Shown here: positions 9,101-17,322 of the stretch, piece after piece
Position numbering within the stretch: the first letter of the stretch is position 1
How the letters are laid out: every line of letters begins with the position of its first letter
The notes under the pieces: generated by a model
What the model was told of the DNA's origin: nothing
Databases searched by the model: none
What the model saw: the letters and a program-made list of their open reading frames with translations, nothing else
Assembly: GCA_001598975.1 (NCBI GenBank)
Contig: BBXU01003025.1
Coordinates: 1-17,322, forward strand
Reading direction: 5' to 3'
Length of the DNA stretch: 17,322 nucleotides
Origin: Parachlorella kessleri
Taxonomy: Eukaryota; Chlorophyta; Trebouxiophyceae; Chlorellales; Chlorellaceae
Program-made: the position numbers and the translations under genes

Positions 9101-11697
9101 CCTGTCAGGACACCGGCACTCACAATCCGGCCCGAGCCCTCTGCCCAAAATCCAGACCTGAGCGCCAGTCGCTGCTCCTCGTCAGCCCCAGCACAGAGCT
9201 GGTAGAAGATGTGGTAGCTCCGCTCCGGCGACTTGATGCTCACAACACGCGACCTACAGTTTCCAGCAAGGCACGCTGTGTTCTTTCTCTCAACTTGGCA
9301 GTACACTCATATAAGTGCAACCATGAGCCTGCCACCTCTTGGCAATGTATACGAAACCCTAGGCAACCTGCACACAATTTCCCTGGCAGTGCAACACAGG
9401 GGCACTGCCACAGTGTCCCCAACCGTGCAGGCTCGTCCAGCGAATTGTCCCCATGAGGGCTTGGCCCCTCACCTCTCCAGGAGGTAGGTGGAGATGGACG
9501 CCCCCGCCACGCGCCCGGTGGCGTCAAAATCAATCTCCACAAACTTGCCAAAGCGGGAGGAGTTGTCGTTGCGGCTGGTCTTGGCATTGCCAAATGCCTC
9601 CAGCAGCGGGTTAGACTCCAGCACCTGCCGGGGCGGCAGGGTGGGGACACCGGATCGAAGAAATTGGGGCCGCCGGTGCTGGGAATCTGCCTTCTTACGT
9701 TGCTGCTGTAGCCAGGTGACCTCCAAGCAAAGCACGGGAGCCCCTCCGCTACACTTCATCCAAGCACGTGTCGATTGCAGTGCTTCCAGCAGCACACTTC
9801 AGACAGACGGCCCCCTCCCGTCCTCAAGTGGTCCCCGCCCACCTGCTCTTCTATGGGCGCCTCATGGCCGTTGCTCAGCGTGCGCTGCACCGCCGCGGCG
9901 GCGCTCGCATGTGCTGAGAAGGAGGGCATAGCGCGGTGAGCCAGGTACTGCATGACCATCTTGGCGCTCTCTGTCTTGCCCGCCCCCGACTCGCCGCTGA
10001 TCAGGATGGCCTGCCGCTGCTCGTCCATCATCATGGCGCTGTAGGCCTGGCGGGGGGCCAAACAAAAACACACTTGAGCAGCAGCACGTGGAAGCCATTA
10101 GTCATAAGCCACTTGCATGGGGCCTTGCAACGCTGCCGCTCGAGGTTAGGTACCCTGGAGATTAGCTCACAGGTCTGAAACTGAAACTGCACCTCCATTT
10201 CAATAAATGCCTGCATGAAGGACCCCTGCCCCAGAAAACACCAGAGCACAGCCAGCCTGCAAACCTCTCCTAAATGCAAGACAGTGATGTCGCCCACCTG
10301 CTCTGCAATGGCATATACATGGGGCGACAACTCCCCCAGCGGGACGCCCTTGTACTGAGCCATCATCCGGTTGCCATACAGAAGCCGCAGCCGCTTATGG
10401 GGGTTAGCCTGCAGGGGTGATCACCGCCTCTGCAACTTCCTATTCATGAGGTATTATAATGTGCAGCTGGACTGTATGACAACAAAACTTCACAATGAAT
10501 TTTGTAATTGCCAACCTCAGAAAGTGTTCCGTGGTCCGTGCTGGGAAGTCACCATGCCACATTTTGCACTCAGTTGCCATCGCACGTCGTGAAGTGCCCA
10601 CCGCAATGAGGATGTTGCCACTGTAGGTATAGATCGCATCCAGGCTGTAACGGACTCTCAATGTGTGCAGAATCCTGCAGGCACACAGGTGGTTGCCACA
10701 TCAGCAGGTGCACTACTGCGGCAGTTAGCAGTCAGGCTGCTGCCCTTGATCACAAAAAGAGCCTCACGGATACGCTAAGAAACACTCACCATATCCTGTT
10801 GCTGACCTGCCCCGTGCCCACAGCCATCCTACTTTGCTCCCCGCCACCTTCTGGTGCCTGTCCAGGCTGCTTAACGTCTCCCCAGGACCGTCCTGCAAAA
10901 CGTTTTCCTTCATACGCCCCTGCTTCTGCGTACTCACCCCGGTTCATGCAGGAAGTCACTCTTGACTAGGTCATCCACAGTGTCATCCCGCTCATTTTGC
11001 AGGCAGCACTCTGTGGCTGGCAATTGCAGCACAGCCCCATCCTGGGTGCGCGCTTCCAGCAGCGGGTCACCTGTTGCCTGCTTCACGATTGACTGGATGA
11101 AGCGGACAATGTGGGAGGGTCCACTAGTAAGTACTAGTAATTGTTGGGGTGGGAGGGGTGATACTAAACCACTCTGGGGAATGTCAGACGCGGCACAGAA
11201 CCATCAAAACACAGTGTGGGCTTCCAGTCCATCACCATAGCCACTTTTCATGGAGCCTTTCCAAAGCCGCGGAGAATTGAAGGGGCAGAGGTTGCACGGC
11301 ACGCCCAACCCGAGACGCGCATTTGGTGTTGCACTCCCTCTTCAAGCCCGCCGAGGTAGAGGGGCAGCAAGTAATGCACAGAAGCGCTGTTAAGGCTGTT
11401 CCACAAATGCTGCAAGGTCTCCTTCCTTACCTGCACCACCGCCTGCTTCCAGTGAGTCACCCTCTTCCTGCTGCCATCTGCAGTTGTCGAGTTCACAACC
11501 TCCACAATGGGCACCCAAACCTGCAGGGGAACGTAGAACAAGAGACAGTCAGTGCCCACAAGAACCGACAGTGCACTATATAGCAACTAGTGCTGCAAAC
11601 ATTGTACGTGACAGCTTGCCGTCTTTCCAGCAGCATGCACCTGGGAGCCCTCATGGAAGGCTTGTGACAGGCCACGTTTGAGTTGAGGGACTGTCAT
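10..11697 (-). CDS. Class V/XI-type (plant/algal myosin XI-like) myosin heavy chain, 31 exons, 3'-truncated by window edge
   Basis: This is an actin-based motor ATPase expected to carry organelles or vesicles in the cytoplasm. The 31 joined exons give 1390 codons with no frame break; individual exons are listed in the domain entries. Seen directly: P-loop GESGAGKT (residues 175-182), switch [17 protein letters not shown] (about 238-252), switch II DIYGFE (about 473-478), actin-site PHYIRCVKPN (about 708-717), SH1-region RIACAGFPTRK, converter [11 protein letters not shown], five IQ motifs, a long coiled coil, and a tail start [14 protein letters not shown]. In plant myosin XI the globular tail starts with a similar PVAA...LLxW stretch. 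Class XI-type tails distinguish it from land-plant class VIII myosins, which lack this tail, although some motor phrases ([11 protein letters not shown]) look class VIII-like. The gene lies head to head with the amidohydrolase gene at 12080. The C-terminus and poly(A) site are outside the window. The start codon is the least certain part. Confidence 0.94.
402..596 (-). other. Myosin linker exon between coiled coil and globular tail (exon 30)
   Basis: This exon adds residues 1275-1339. It starts with [11 protein letters not shown], continues through a Gly/Ala-rich low-complexity part, and ends with [15 protein letters not shown] followed by [10 protein letters not shown]. It is in phase with both neighbours (phase 1 in, phase 1 out), with acceptor CTGCAG and donor GCAG|GTGAGT. 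The final helix-like segment leads straight into the globular tail. The low-complexity part is not expected to be conserved. Confidence 0.85.
886..3472 (-). other. Myosin coiled-coil tail (exons 23-29)
   Basis: Exons 3302-3472, 2957-3019, 2571-2732, 2103-2216, 1737-1868, 1290-1406 and 886-1045 encode residues 969-1274. The sequence is rich in Ala, Glu, Gln, Arg and Leu with heptad-like spacing (for example [20 protein letters not shown], and [20 protein letters not shown]), as expected for a dimerising coiled coil. The first six exons are all multiples of three and begin and end in phase 0; the seventh starts in phase 0 and ends in phase 1. Several begin with GTG (Val) directly after CAG. The last exon ends with the polar, Ser-rich stretch [13 protein letters not shown], where the coiled coil probably stops. 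Confidence 0.9.
3749..4542 (-). other. Myosin lever arm: five IQ motifs (exons 20-22)
   Basis: Exons 4429-4542, 4145-4269 and 3749-3926 encode residues 830-968. IQ cores start at about residue 843 (IQAAYRG), 866 ([12 protein letters not shown]), 891 (VQAAFR), 916 ([12 protein letters not shown]) and 956 ([13 protein letters not shown]). Such motifs bind calmodulin or calmodulin-like light chains. Spacing is 23, 25, 25 and then 40 residues, so IQ5 is set off by a charged helix rich in Arg, Glu and Ala. Classical class XI and V myosins have six IQ motifs at regular 23/25 spacing; this gene has five with one long gap. The junctions are in phase and the exon limits are firm. Confidence 0.92.
4873..5062 (-). 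other. Second GC-AG intron in the myosin motor
   Basis: Exon 18 ends ATCAGCGAGGCCCAG and the intron opens GCAAGT, again a strong match to the donor consensus except for C at the second base. It closes GGCTGCAG before GTGGTGGACATC. The join restores the converter region ([17 protein letters not shown]) in phase 0. Confidence 0.88.
7333..7529 (-). other. GC-AG intron in the myosin motor
   Basis: Exon 12 ends CACGTGTTCAAG and the intron opens with GCAAGC instead of GT. It closes with TTGTGCAG before GGCGAGCAG. Joining here gives [16 protein letters not shown], exactly the relay-loop sequence expected in myosins (H.F..EQEEY). No nearby GT donor keeps this motif. The AG|GCAAG context is the usual consensus for GC donors. 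Confidence 0.9.
11641..11697 (-). other. Probable first coding exon of the myosin; start codon ambiguous
   Basis: The exon reads from ATG at 11697 through [10 protein letters not shown] and FHEGSQ to a donor CAG|GTGCAT, then splices in phase 0 to VWVPIVEV at 11520. The junction GSQ-VWVP resembles the GS.VWV start of many class XI myosins, and 19 residues before VWV is a normal length. An in-frame upstream ATG at 11787 would add 30 residues (beginning MPIERTVPRC). Nothing in the sequence separates the two decisively, and a further upstream exon cannot be ruled out. Confidence 0.6.
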
Positions 11698-12079
11698 TCT
11701 GTAATAGAGGAGGGGTTCAACGCCTCGATCCAGTGGCAAGTGTTCCCATGTCGCAATGCAACGCGGCACAGTGCGCTCTATAGGCAACTCGAGGCTTGGG
11801 AAAACACTATGGATGGAGCAATGGTTTACCTTCAGGTACCCTCTGTTCCGTTCAGACGTCGATCACAAGGTTCCCGCTCCAAGACAAACTTCAAGCCCCA
11901 AGCAAGCGAACGCTGATATATCTTGCACTAGGTTGCACCTTGTATCTCTACTGGGAACAAACTTAGAAAGCCAGGTCGCTACCATCCCACCTGCACATGC
12001 TGCTGCATGTCAGTTGACCTGGCTGCCATCAACTTCGCCAGTTGCTGCGTGCAGCGGTACTCCGGCAGCTTGTTAAGTG
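11698..12079. promoter_or_regulatory. Divergent intergenic region, probable bidirectional promoter
   Basis: The start codons of the myosin (11697, or 11787 if the upstream ATG is used) and the amidohydrolase (12080) face away from each other over at most 382 bp, which must hold both 5' UTRs and both promoters. A perfect 8-bp palindrome GATATATC lies at 11915-11922, a possible TATA-like element readable in either direction. Beside it is a short direct repeat, TTGCACTAGGTTGCACC (about 11923-11939). No other motif stands out. Promoter function is inferred from position only. Confidence 0.5.
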
Positions 12080-12148
12080 ATGCAGCAAGCTAAAATACTC
12101 CTGCTGGCTTTCTCGGTTTGGAGTTGCTGGGTTACCGCTGCCCTAGCC
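12080..12148 (+). other. Signal peptide of the amidohydrolase
   Basis: Residues 1-23 run from a polar start (MQQAK) through a hydrophobic core (ILLLAFSVWSCWV) to a small-residue cleavage site, TAALA before EGDG. This is a classical secretory signal peptide and agrees with the ER location of plant allantoate amidohydrolases. No membrane segment follows, and I see no KDEL-type retention signal at the C-terminus (…VIASWS). Confidence 0.8.
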
Positions 12149-15100
12149 GAGGGTGATGGGCCGTGCCCCGAGCTTCCCAAGACCCTATTACGAAAGCTAC
12201 TCTATGACGAGCCATACTACCTTCTGGAGGAGCTTGGCAAGGTAAGGGCACACCTGAGTGGAAGTGGCCTGCGCCCCTGCTGCCTTCACATAGCTTTGTC
12301 TGGTTTGGTGAGGGGTTGAGAGCGCACTAACAAGTCGTCCACCGCAACTGGACTGCAGGCTTCAGACGATGACACTGCTTTGACCAGAACCTTCCTTAGC
12401 CCAGCACATATCCAGGCAGCCACCCTGGTAAGGTGTTAGTTGCAGGCAGGAGCAGCTCAGCTGCTATAGGCAGCAGGCAATATATGGGCCGGATGTTGGT
12501 GGATTACCCAGGCTGCTTGATGCTGAGTTTAGTGTTCTGGGTGTTCAGGGCTGCCTGTAAGAATGGCAACCAGCTGTGAGCTCCTTGTTACATGCCCTGG
12601 CCTCAAGTGAGCGTGTTTCGATGAAGCACTCTGAACAAACCAAGTCTCGAGTAAAATAGAAAGATGGCACTAGTCCTCAATGCACTGTGATAGCTAGCCG
12701 AAGGGCAGTGCCCTGGGAGGACCTCTGGGCACCACCCACGAAGATGCCCTTGGTTGCGTGGACAAAGCTGAGATGAAATTGTTGCCTGCAGTTGGAGACC
12801 TGGATGTCCCAGGCGGGAATGCGGACGTGGCGGGACAACGTGGCCAATGTTCATGGCAGGGCGGACGGCTCCATTGATAACGCAACCGAGATAATCATTG
12901 GTTCCCACTACGACACCGTCATTGATGGTGGCAAATATGATGGAGCACTTGGCATCATTGTAGGCATCGCTGCAGTGAAGGCACGCATGGTCCAGGTACG
13001 CTTCAGCCCAGGTGGAGGCTTGTGGATGCATTGCGTGTAGTCCCTGGTGTGTATGAAACTAAAAAGCATGGGGCAGGCGTGTTCTTGATTCTTATGGCTC
13101 AGAGATGGAAGGAGAGGCGTGTTTGCGTAGGGTCGTATTGATTTTTTTTAACTCTGCACCCATAGTGTTGCTTGTCATGCAGATGGCCGCCTGTAAGGGG
13201 TATGCCACTTGGCAGCAACTAGAAGCCCTCACTGTAGAGCCCATTCTTGACCTGAGGCAATTGTTGGGACATAAGGTGCTGGCCCTGCTTCCTCAGCCTT
13301 TGCATATCATTGGCTTTTCAGATGAGGAGGGGGTGAGGTGAGTTGGCGAGAACTTGGGAACTCCCAGCCTTCCTAATGTGCTTTGCATCTCTCTACCAGA
13401 CACTTTTGAAAATGCTGCCGGTGGTGCTCCCTGCGGGCAAGTGTCCGACAACGTAGACTGTGTGTGCAGGTTCCAATCTACATTTCTTGGTAGCAAAGCT
13501 GTTGCGGGGCAGCTTGGTGGCATCTTGGAAATGGAGGATGCAAGTGGGATTACGATTCGCGAGGCACTTGAGCTGCACGGTTACTCCCTCTTGGAAGACA
13601 GCTTGCAGGCAATGAAGCTACCAGTTGACAAGGTAGGCCGGCTGGGTAACAGGAGACCTGCACTTGGGCACATGCTGGCTTTGTAAGCCTGTCTACTTTG
13701 CATGGCAGCCTAGCACCTCTGGATAAGGAAGAGATTACTCTGTGGCTACTTAAAGGCCTAGCCCCGTTGGGCTTCCCCAAGGAGGACAACCACTGGTTGA
13801 CGTGCCGGCGGCGTGGGTTAATAACACCACGGCTGTGTGCCCCTGCTTGAGGGCACCTCTGTAGAGAGCAATGCATATCCTGCCAATGACCTCATGACTC
13901 CTGAGACCCGGGACAGCATCAAGTCGCCTAGCTCAACTTTGACAGCCATCATGCTTGGGTAAGGGAGCATATGTGTTCTGTCTGTGCAGGTGAAGGCGTA
14001 CTTCGAGGTTCACATTGAGCAGGGCCCCATTCTAGAAAGCCTCAACGAACCAGTCGGCGTTGTAGCTGGGATTGCAGGGCAGACACGGCTTTATGCCGTC
14101 GTCAAGGGTGAACAGGTGGGTAAACAAGGTCATTAATTGTTATGTGTGTGTACATCATATGTGTATTGCAGCCCTACACTTGATGAGCTGGGGGGTGTGG
14201 GGCTTGTTAAAATGTTAAGACTATGATATTGCTTAGTGGATTGGCTTCCACTTCACTACTTCACTACAATAACAGCCCATCTGCAGGGGCATGCTGGAAC
14301 AGTACCGATGACCTTGCGGAAGGATCCCATGGTTGTTGCAGCCCGGGTCATTGCCAAGCTTGAAGACATATGTCATGAAATTCTCGCAAATGATACGAGC
14401 AGGTAAGCATATGCGACGGTAGCCACTACTAGGGTATTCAATATTTCCACCGGGTGAGGCGCAGTACAACATGAAACGGAGAGGTTGCTAACTTGGGCAA
14501 ACACCATTGTTTGAAGTACAATGGCTTCAAGCATATCCAACCTCACGGTTGTGGGTGGTGTGAACACATGGCATTTTGTAAGCTTCTCTCTGGGGGTGTG
14601 GCTGGATTCCTGGGGCCATAGCCTCACACTCATCGAGCTGATGTTGTGCAATGCAGCAACCTGGTGTGTACCGCTGGGGCCATCTACGTGTATCCCAATG
14701 CCGGAAATGTGATTCCAAGGTAGGTAATATAGACAAAGGACCCAAGTAAACCTTTGCAATTCCCGTTGGAAGTCCCTCTTTTGAAGCGCTGTATCAGAAG
14801 TGCCACACGACGTTTCAGCAAAAGGTATCGGTCATAATTTGAGTTTAATAGGTGGATATGTGGGCCTGTCTAGCAGGTATGCCAATTTTACCCTTGACAT
14901 CAGGGGTCGCTATGATGAAAGCCGAAAGCAAGGTGCGCTTTTGTTTTGCTTGTTTAGCATTGTTTGCCCTTGCTTCTTATAGTTGAACTTTGTTGCAAGC
15001 TTGCGCTGTTTAGTGGGAGCTGCAACGACATGAGCTACTCTGCAACGTCATGGGCTAAGCTTAGGTGGGCAAGGGTTGTGGATTCCACTGGCGCTGACTC

Positions 15101-15968
15101 GAGCTTGATGCCCTTGTTCAAGATATTTCGCCCCCATCTCACATTTCGCTGTGCAGTTGTACGTGACATAACCACCTTTATGAAACAACTTTGTGACGCT
15201 CGTGGACTTACGTGTGTTATGGATCTAAAGCATCAGGCTGATGCTATCCATAGCGAGGCCTCCCTTACTAAGGTATGCTCATTTGCTAGGAAATGCTTCA
15301 GGCTTTCAGAAGAGGCTGTTAACGAGGTGTGTAGAGTGCTCCATTCAAGTGTACTCCTGCTTGCACACGCCAGATCGCTTGATGGCTTCTTTGTTGCAGG
15401 ATTTGTTGGTGGCGACAACGAATGCCAAGGTTCTCGCGGAGCTGATCAATAGCTCCGTGGATAATTTGACAATGCATGCTTCCACACAAGTGTACCCGAC
15501 GATAAATGAGCATGGTTATTGCTCTGCTGCTAATTTGCAAGCTTGTCATGACAAGGCAACGGTTTCACCACCCGTCTTGGTTAGCGGAGCTGGTCACGAT
15601 GCTATGGTGCTAGCCAACATTACCAAGATGGCCATGTTGTTCGTACGTTGTAGGTAAGTTGGTCCCTCCTAGTGGTATATGGCTATAAGGTCTAAATCCT
15701 GTTATAGTGTGTGGTGGAGCTCGCTCAGGATGCCACTTCTACGATGCAGCTGCTGGATAAGTTTAGCACTAAAATAACTTCCGGGGCCGCCTCAGTAATG
15801 CACAATGTTTGCTTTTGTATGCAGGGAGGGCCTAAGCCACTCATCCAAAGAGTTCGCAAGCAAAGCGGATGTGGGAATGGGTACATTATCATTGTACTTA
15901 TGCTTACGGGGCAACCCTTAATTGGTCTTAGACTGGCAGCCCTTGCTGTCATAGCTTCTTGGTCTTAA
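12080..15968 (+). CDS. AAH: Allantoate amidohydrolase (allantoate deiminase), M20-family metallohydrolase, 13 exons
   Basis: This enzyme hydrolyses allantoate, an intermediate of purine breakdown, releasing ammonia and CO2; in plants it acts in the ER. Exons: 12080-12241, 12359-12427, 12792-12995, 13183-13337, 13470-13632, 13990-14115, 14287-14402, 14657-14719, 14877-14932, 15157-15272, 15400-15653, 15825-15880, 15940-15968 (TAA). All join in phase to 522 residues, close to plant AAH length. Di-metal ligands by family position: H116 (GSHYDT), D127 (GGKYDG), E193/E194 (SDEEG), H259 (HIEQG), H476 (SGAGHDA). The dimerisation-domain motif GHAGTVPM starts at residue 294. TVIDGGKYDGALGII and FLSPAHI favour AAH over ureidoglycolate amidohydrolase or N-carbamoyl amino acid hydrolases. 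The start is the first ATG after an in-frame TAA at 12074. About 28 extra residues begin exon 4 and about 20-25 precede the last His ligand. Substrate assignment is inference from similarity recalled, not searched. Confidence 0.92.
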
Positions 15969-16104
15969 GCGTGCGGGGCTCATCACGGGTTACAGTCCAA
16001 TGACTCTGTGCCTAGCATGGGTTAGTATCATCTAACTGTATTCCCTTGCCAAGCGACGGGGGCCAAAGTGGATTGTGGTGGATGACGGACACGTACAACC
16101 CTTT

Positions 16105-16121
16105 TGTAACAATGAATGTAA
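16105..16121 (+). terminator. Candidate poly(A) signals TGTAA for the amidohydrolase
   Basis: Two TGTAA pentamers lie at 16105-16109 and 16117-16121, about 140-150 nt after the TAA stop. TGTAA is the established poly(A) signal of many green algae. Distance and tandem arrangement fit, but the motif is short and occurs elsewhere in the window. Confidence 0.45.
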
Positions 16122-17115
16122 ATATCTTTGCAAGGAAGCTATCCAAAAGGCCAATGATCGACAGCCTTTCGTATAATTCGTGTGCTATGTGACGACAATG
16201 GGTTTTCCACAGCGCCAAGGAGCCCCAGGGGTCCCCAAGGCGGGGTAAACATCTAAAGTTGTCCACCATCATTGAGGCCTGGGCGTATTTATTTATTTAT
16301 CTAAAGCTGCCTCTATTCTTCCAGTGGCCTTAGCTTATCTTGGGGAGAGAACTACTGGGTCGGAACTGATGCAAGACTCAGGCATATTCTACACCTAGGC
16401 CTGCTCGTACAACCCAGCTTACTCCTTGTTCGCCTTCCCTGCCACCCATGCTAATAAACATCTAAATAACCCGTTCACCTGCCGGCTCGGCATTCTTGGC
16501 CACCGCTGCCTAATTTCCATGCGCCCTACAACACTATTTTGAAGCCACCCCCACAACGGCAATTCCATGCTGGTTGCTAAAAGTATTGCCACAGTCCTTA
16601 TAGTACTTTTACTTTTACAACCACGCCTGCCGCAGGAGCTGAACATTATAAAGGGCACAACACGTTTCTAACTAGCGGTGCTTGCGGTTGAACCTCTGCC
16701 CACCCACTAGCACCACCTAACAATTGTAACATCTAGGCAACGGACGGCAATCACACGCTTACATTGGAGGCTCGCCTCCAGCCTCCACCTTCAATTGCAC
16801 TACCGTCCTTCATGCATGAGGGGAGGCGAAGCTAATCTCCACAATCTAATAATAATTATAACTTTAATGCATGCCTCCGAACAAATCTGGAGTGAATAAA
16901 GGTCTCACGCATTAATGACCGTGCCTAAGGGGCGCACGTCGTGGCATGGAATCACATAGCTCATAGCAAGCCATGGTACCAAACTAAACATGCCAAATCA
17001 CATGAAATACACAAAATAAGCAAAAAATGGCTATTTAGGTTTTCGGTTGGACCTCAAGGCACGAGCGGGAGCAACCATGCCAACGGGGGCACGCTCACCA
17101 CGTGTTGTCCCGCAG
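16122..17115. other. Intergenic DNA with no supported gene
   Basis: This stretch is AT-richer than the genes and holds only short open frames without recognisable motifs, good splice-site pairs or family similarity. It contains a (ATTT)n-like tract near 16285-16300, the GGAGGC cluster (separate entry), and scattered TGTAA/TTACA pentamers in both orientations (for example TTACA at 16759-16763, which could be a poly(A) signal for a minus-strand gene beyond the right edge). I see no tRNA or other structured RNA in it. Confidence 0.5.
16766..16878. repeat. Cluster of GGAGGC inverted repeats
   Basis: GGAGGC occurs five times in about 113 bp in mixed orientation: 16766-16771 (+), 16774-16779 (-), 16781-16786 (-), 16822-16827 (+) and 16873-16878 (-). 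The first two form a perfect hairpin, 16765-16780 (7-bp stem, 2-nt loop). CGCCTCC at 16773-16779 also pairs with GGAGGCG at 16822-16828. The palindrome CATGCATG sits at 16811-16818. The function is unknown; it may be a small decayed non-autonomous element or a chance cluster. Confidence 0.4.
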
Positions 17116-17218
17116 TCAGCGGGGTAGGTCGCCAAAGAAGCCACAAGTTGCGGCTGCGATGAGTCCACGGAGCCTCGCAGTGTCATGGTGCAGCCAGGTG
17201 TGAACGTTGGCTTGCAGC
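17116..17218 (-). CDS. Possible terminal exon of an unidentified minus-strand gene entering from the right edge
   Basis: A clean acceptor (GCTGACAG) before 17218 is followed by an open frame reading LQANVHTWLHHDTARLRG, then LIAAATCGFFGDLPR and a TGA stop at 17116-17118. The composition looks protein-like and the exon would be about 34 codons. I do not recognise the family. On the opposite strand the same DNA offers a rival reading: ATG at 17185 through MVQPGVNVGLQPVSRIAQ to a strong donor ACAG|GTAAAC after 17266. Both cannot easily be real, and neither may be. Confidence 0.22.
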
Positions 17219-17322
17219 CTGTCAGCAGGATAGCTCAACAGCCCTCAAGGCAAGGAAAGAGCACAGGTAAACACAGGAGAGAGGTGGGATATACGATCAA
17301 GTAACACTATACGAAATGACAG

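Larger units (their letters stand above)
4768..11697 (-). other. Myosin motor domain exons (exons 1-19)
   Basis: Exons in transcript order: 11641-11697, 11431-11520, 10938-11077, 10602-10674, 10298-10408, 9843-10046, 9473-9624, 9158-9253, 8766-8852, 8340-8523, 7940-8123, 7530-7672, 7144-7332, 6719-6859, 6228-6407, 5831-5934, 5451-5560, 5063-5199, 4768-4872. They encode residues 1-829. The SH3-like N-terminus begins VWVPIVEVV (from residue 20). ATP-site loops, relay helix ([18 protein letters not shown]), actin-binding region, SH1 helix and converter follow in the usual order. The TEDS-rule position, 16 residues before DALAK, is glutamate (about residue 418, in RGERII), so phosphorylation there is not needed. 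Loop 1 (about 195-223) and loop 2 (about 643-677, Gly/Ala/Ser-rich) are long. An unusual Ala/Gly/Thr insert sits at about 538-553. Introns are GT-AG except two GC-AG introns. Confidence 0.93.

Noticed and set aside
12603..13031. 142-codon minus-strand open frame over the amidohydrolase
   Set aside because: It overlaps exon 3, whose plus-strand translation carries the metal-binding motifs GSHYDT and GGKYDG; the minus reading has no motif.
15711..15968. Open frame (beginning VELAQDATSTMQLLDKFST) running into the amidohydrolase stop codon, looking like a C-terminal helix
   Set aside because: It lies in the intron 15654-15824 and crosses exon 12 in another frame. The true C-terminus is EGLSHSSKEFASKADVGM joined to ALAVIASWS, which matches the family's GGISHSP...DVGxAG...L ending. 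Joining the open frame to exon 11 meets a stop in the required phase.
16419..16658. 79-codon minus-strand open frame downstream of the amidohydrolase
   Set aside because: No motif, no good splice context, composition like the surrounding AT-richer intergenic DNA.
16941..17162. 73-codon plus-strand open frame near the right edge
   Set aside because: Low-complexity Lys/His/Ser-rich start without family resemblance; likely chance.
1..17322. Bacterial or phage system, CRISPR array, insertion sequence or tRNA
   Set aside because: All strong coding signal is spliced eukaryotic sequence. No spaced direct repeats, transposase motifs or cloverleaf structures were seen by eye.

Overview
This is eukaryotic nuclear DNA, most likely from a green alga (Chlorophyta, perhaps a trebouxiophyte). 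The evidence is dense short introns (about 60-365 bp) with CAG|G acceptors, GC-rich exons, TGTAA-type poly(A) signals and a plant-type gene pair. Bacterial features such as operons, Shine-Dalgarno sites and long ORFs are absent; most long open frames are shadows crossing introns. I could join nearly all exons of two genes in phase by hand.

Layout. (1) Positions 10-11697, minus strand: a myosin heavy chain of class V/XI architecture in 31 exons. It is complete from a probable start codon to the first part of the globular cargo-binding tail, giving 1390 codons; the 3' end runs off the left edge. Order: SH3-like N-terminus, motor (about residues 20-829), five IQ motifs (830-968), Ala/Glu/Gln-rich coiled coil (969-1274), Ala/Gly-rich linker with RTLST repeats (1275-1339), start of the globular tail (1340-1390). 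(2) Positions 11698-12079: a short divergent intergenic region, probably a bidirectional promoter. (3) Positions 12080-15968, plus strand: a 13-exon gene for a secreted or ER-targeted M20-family amidohydrolase of 522 residues, best matched to plant allantoate amidohydrolase (ureide catabolism). All expected metal ligands are present. (4) Positions 15969-17322: its 3' UTR, then AT-richer intergenic DNA with a small GGAGGC inverted-repeat cluster, and at the right edge two competing weak signals for a third gene.

The two main genes have unrelated roles, actin-based transport and nitrogen salvage from purine breakdown, and share only the intergenic region. I see no mobile element, CRISPR array, rRNA or tRNA. 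I do not see a new multi-gene system. The points of interest are in gene structure: two GC-AG introns, a NAGNAG acceptor, a run of phase-0 coiled-coil exons, and lineage-type insertions in both proteins.
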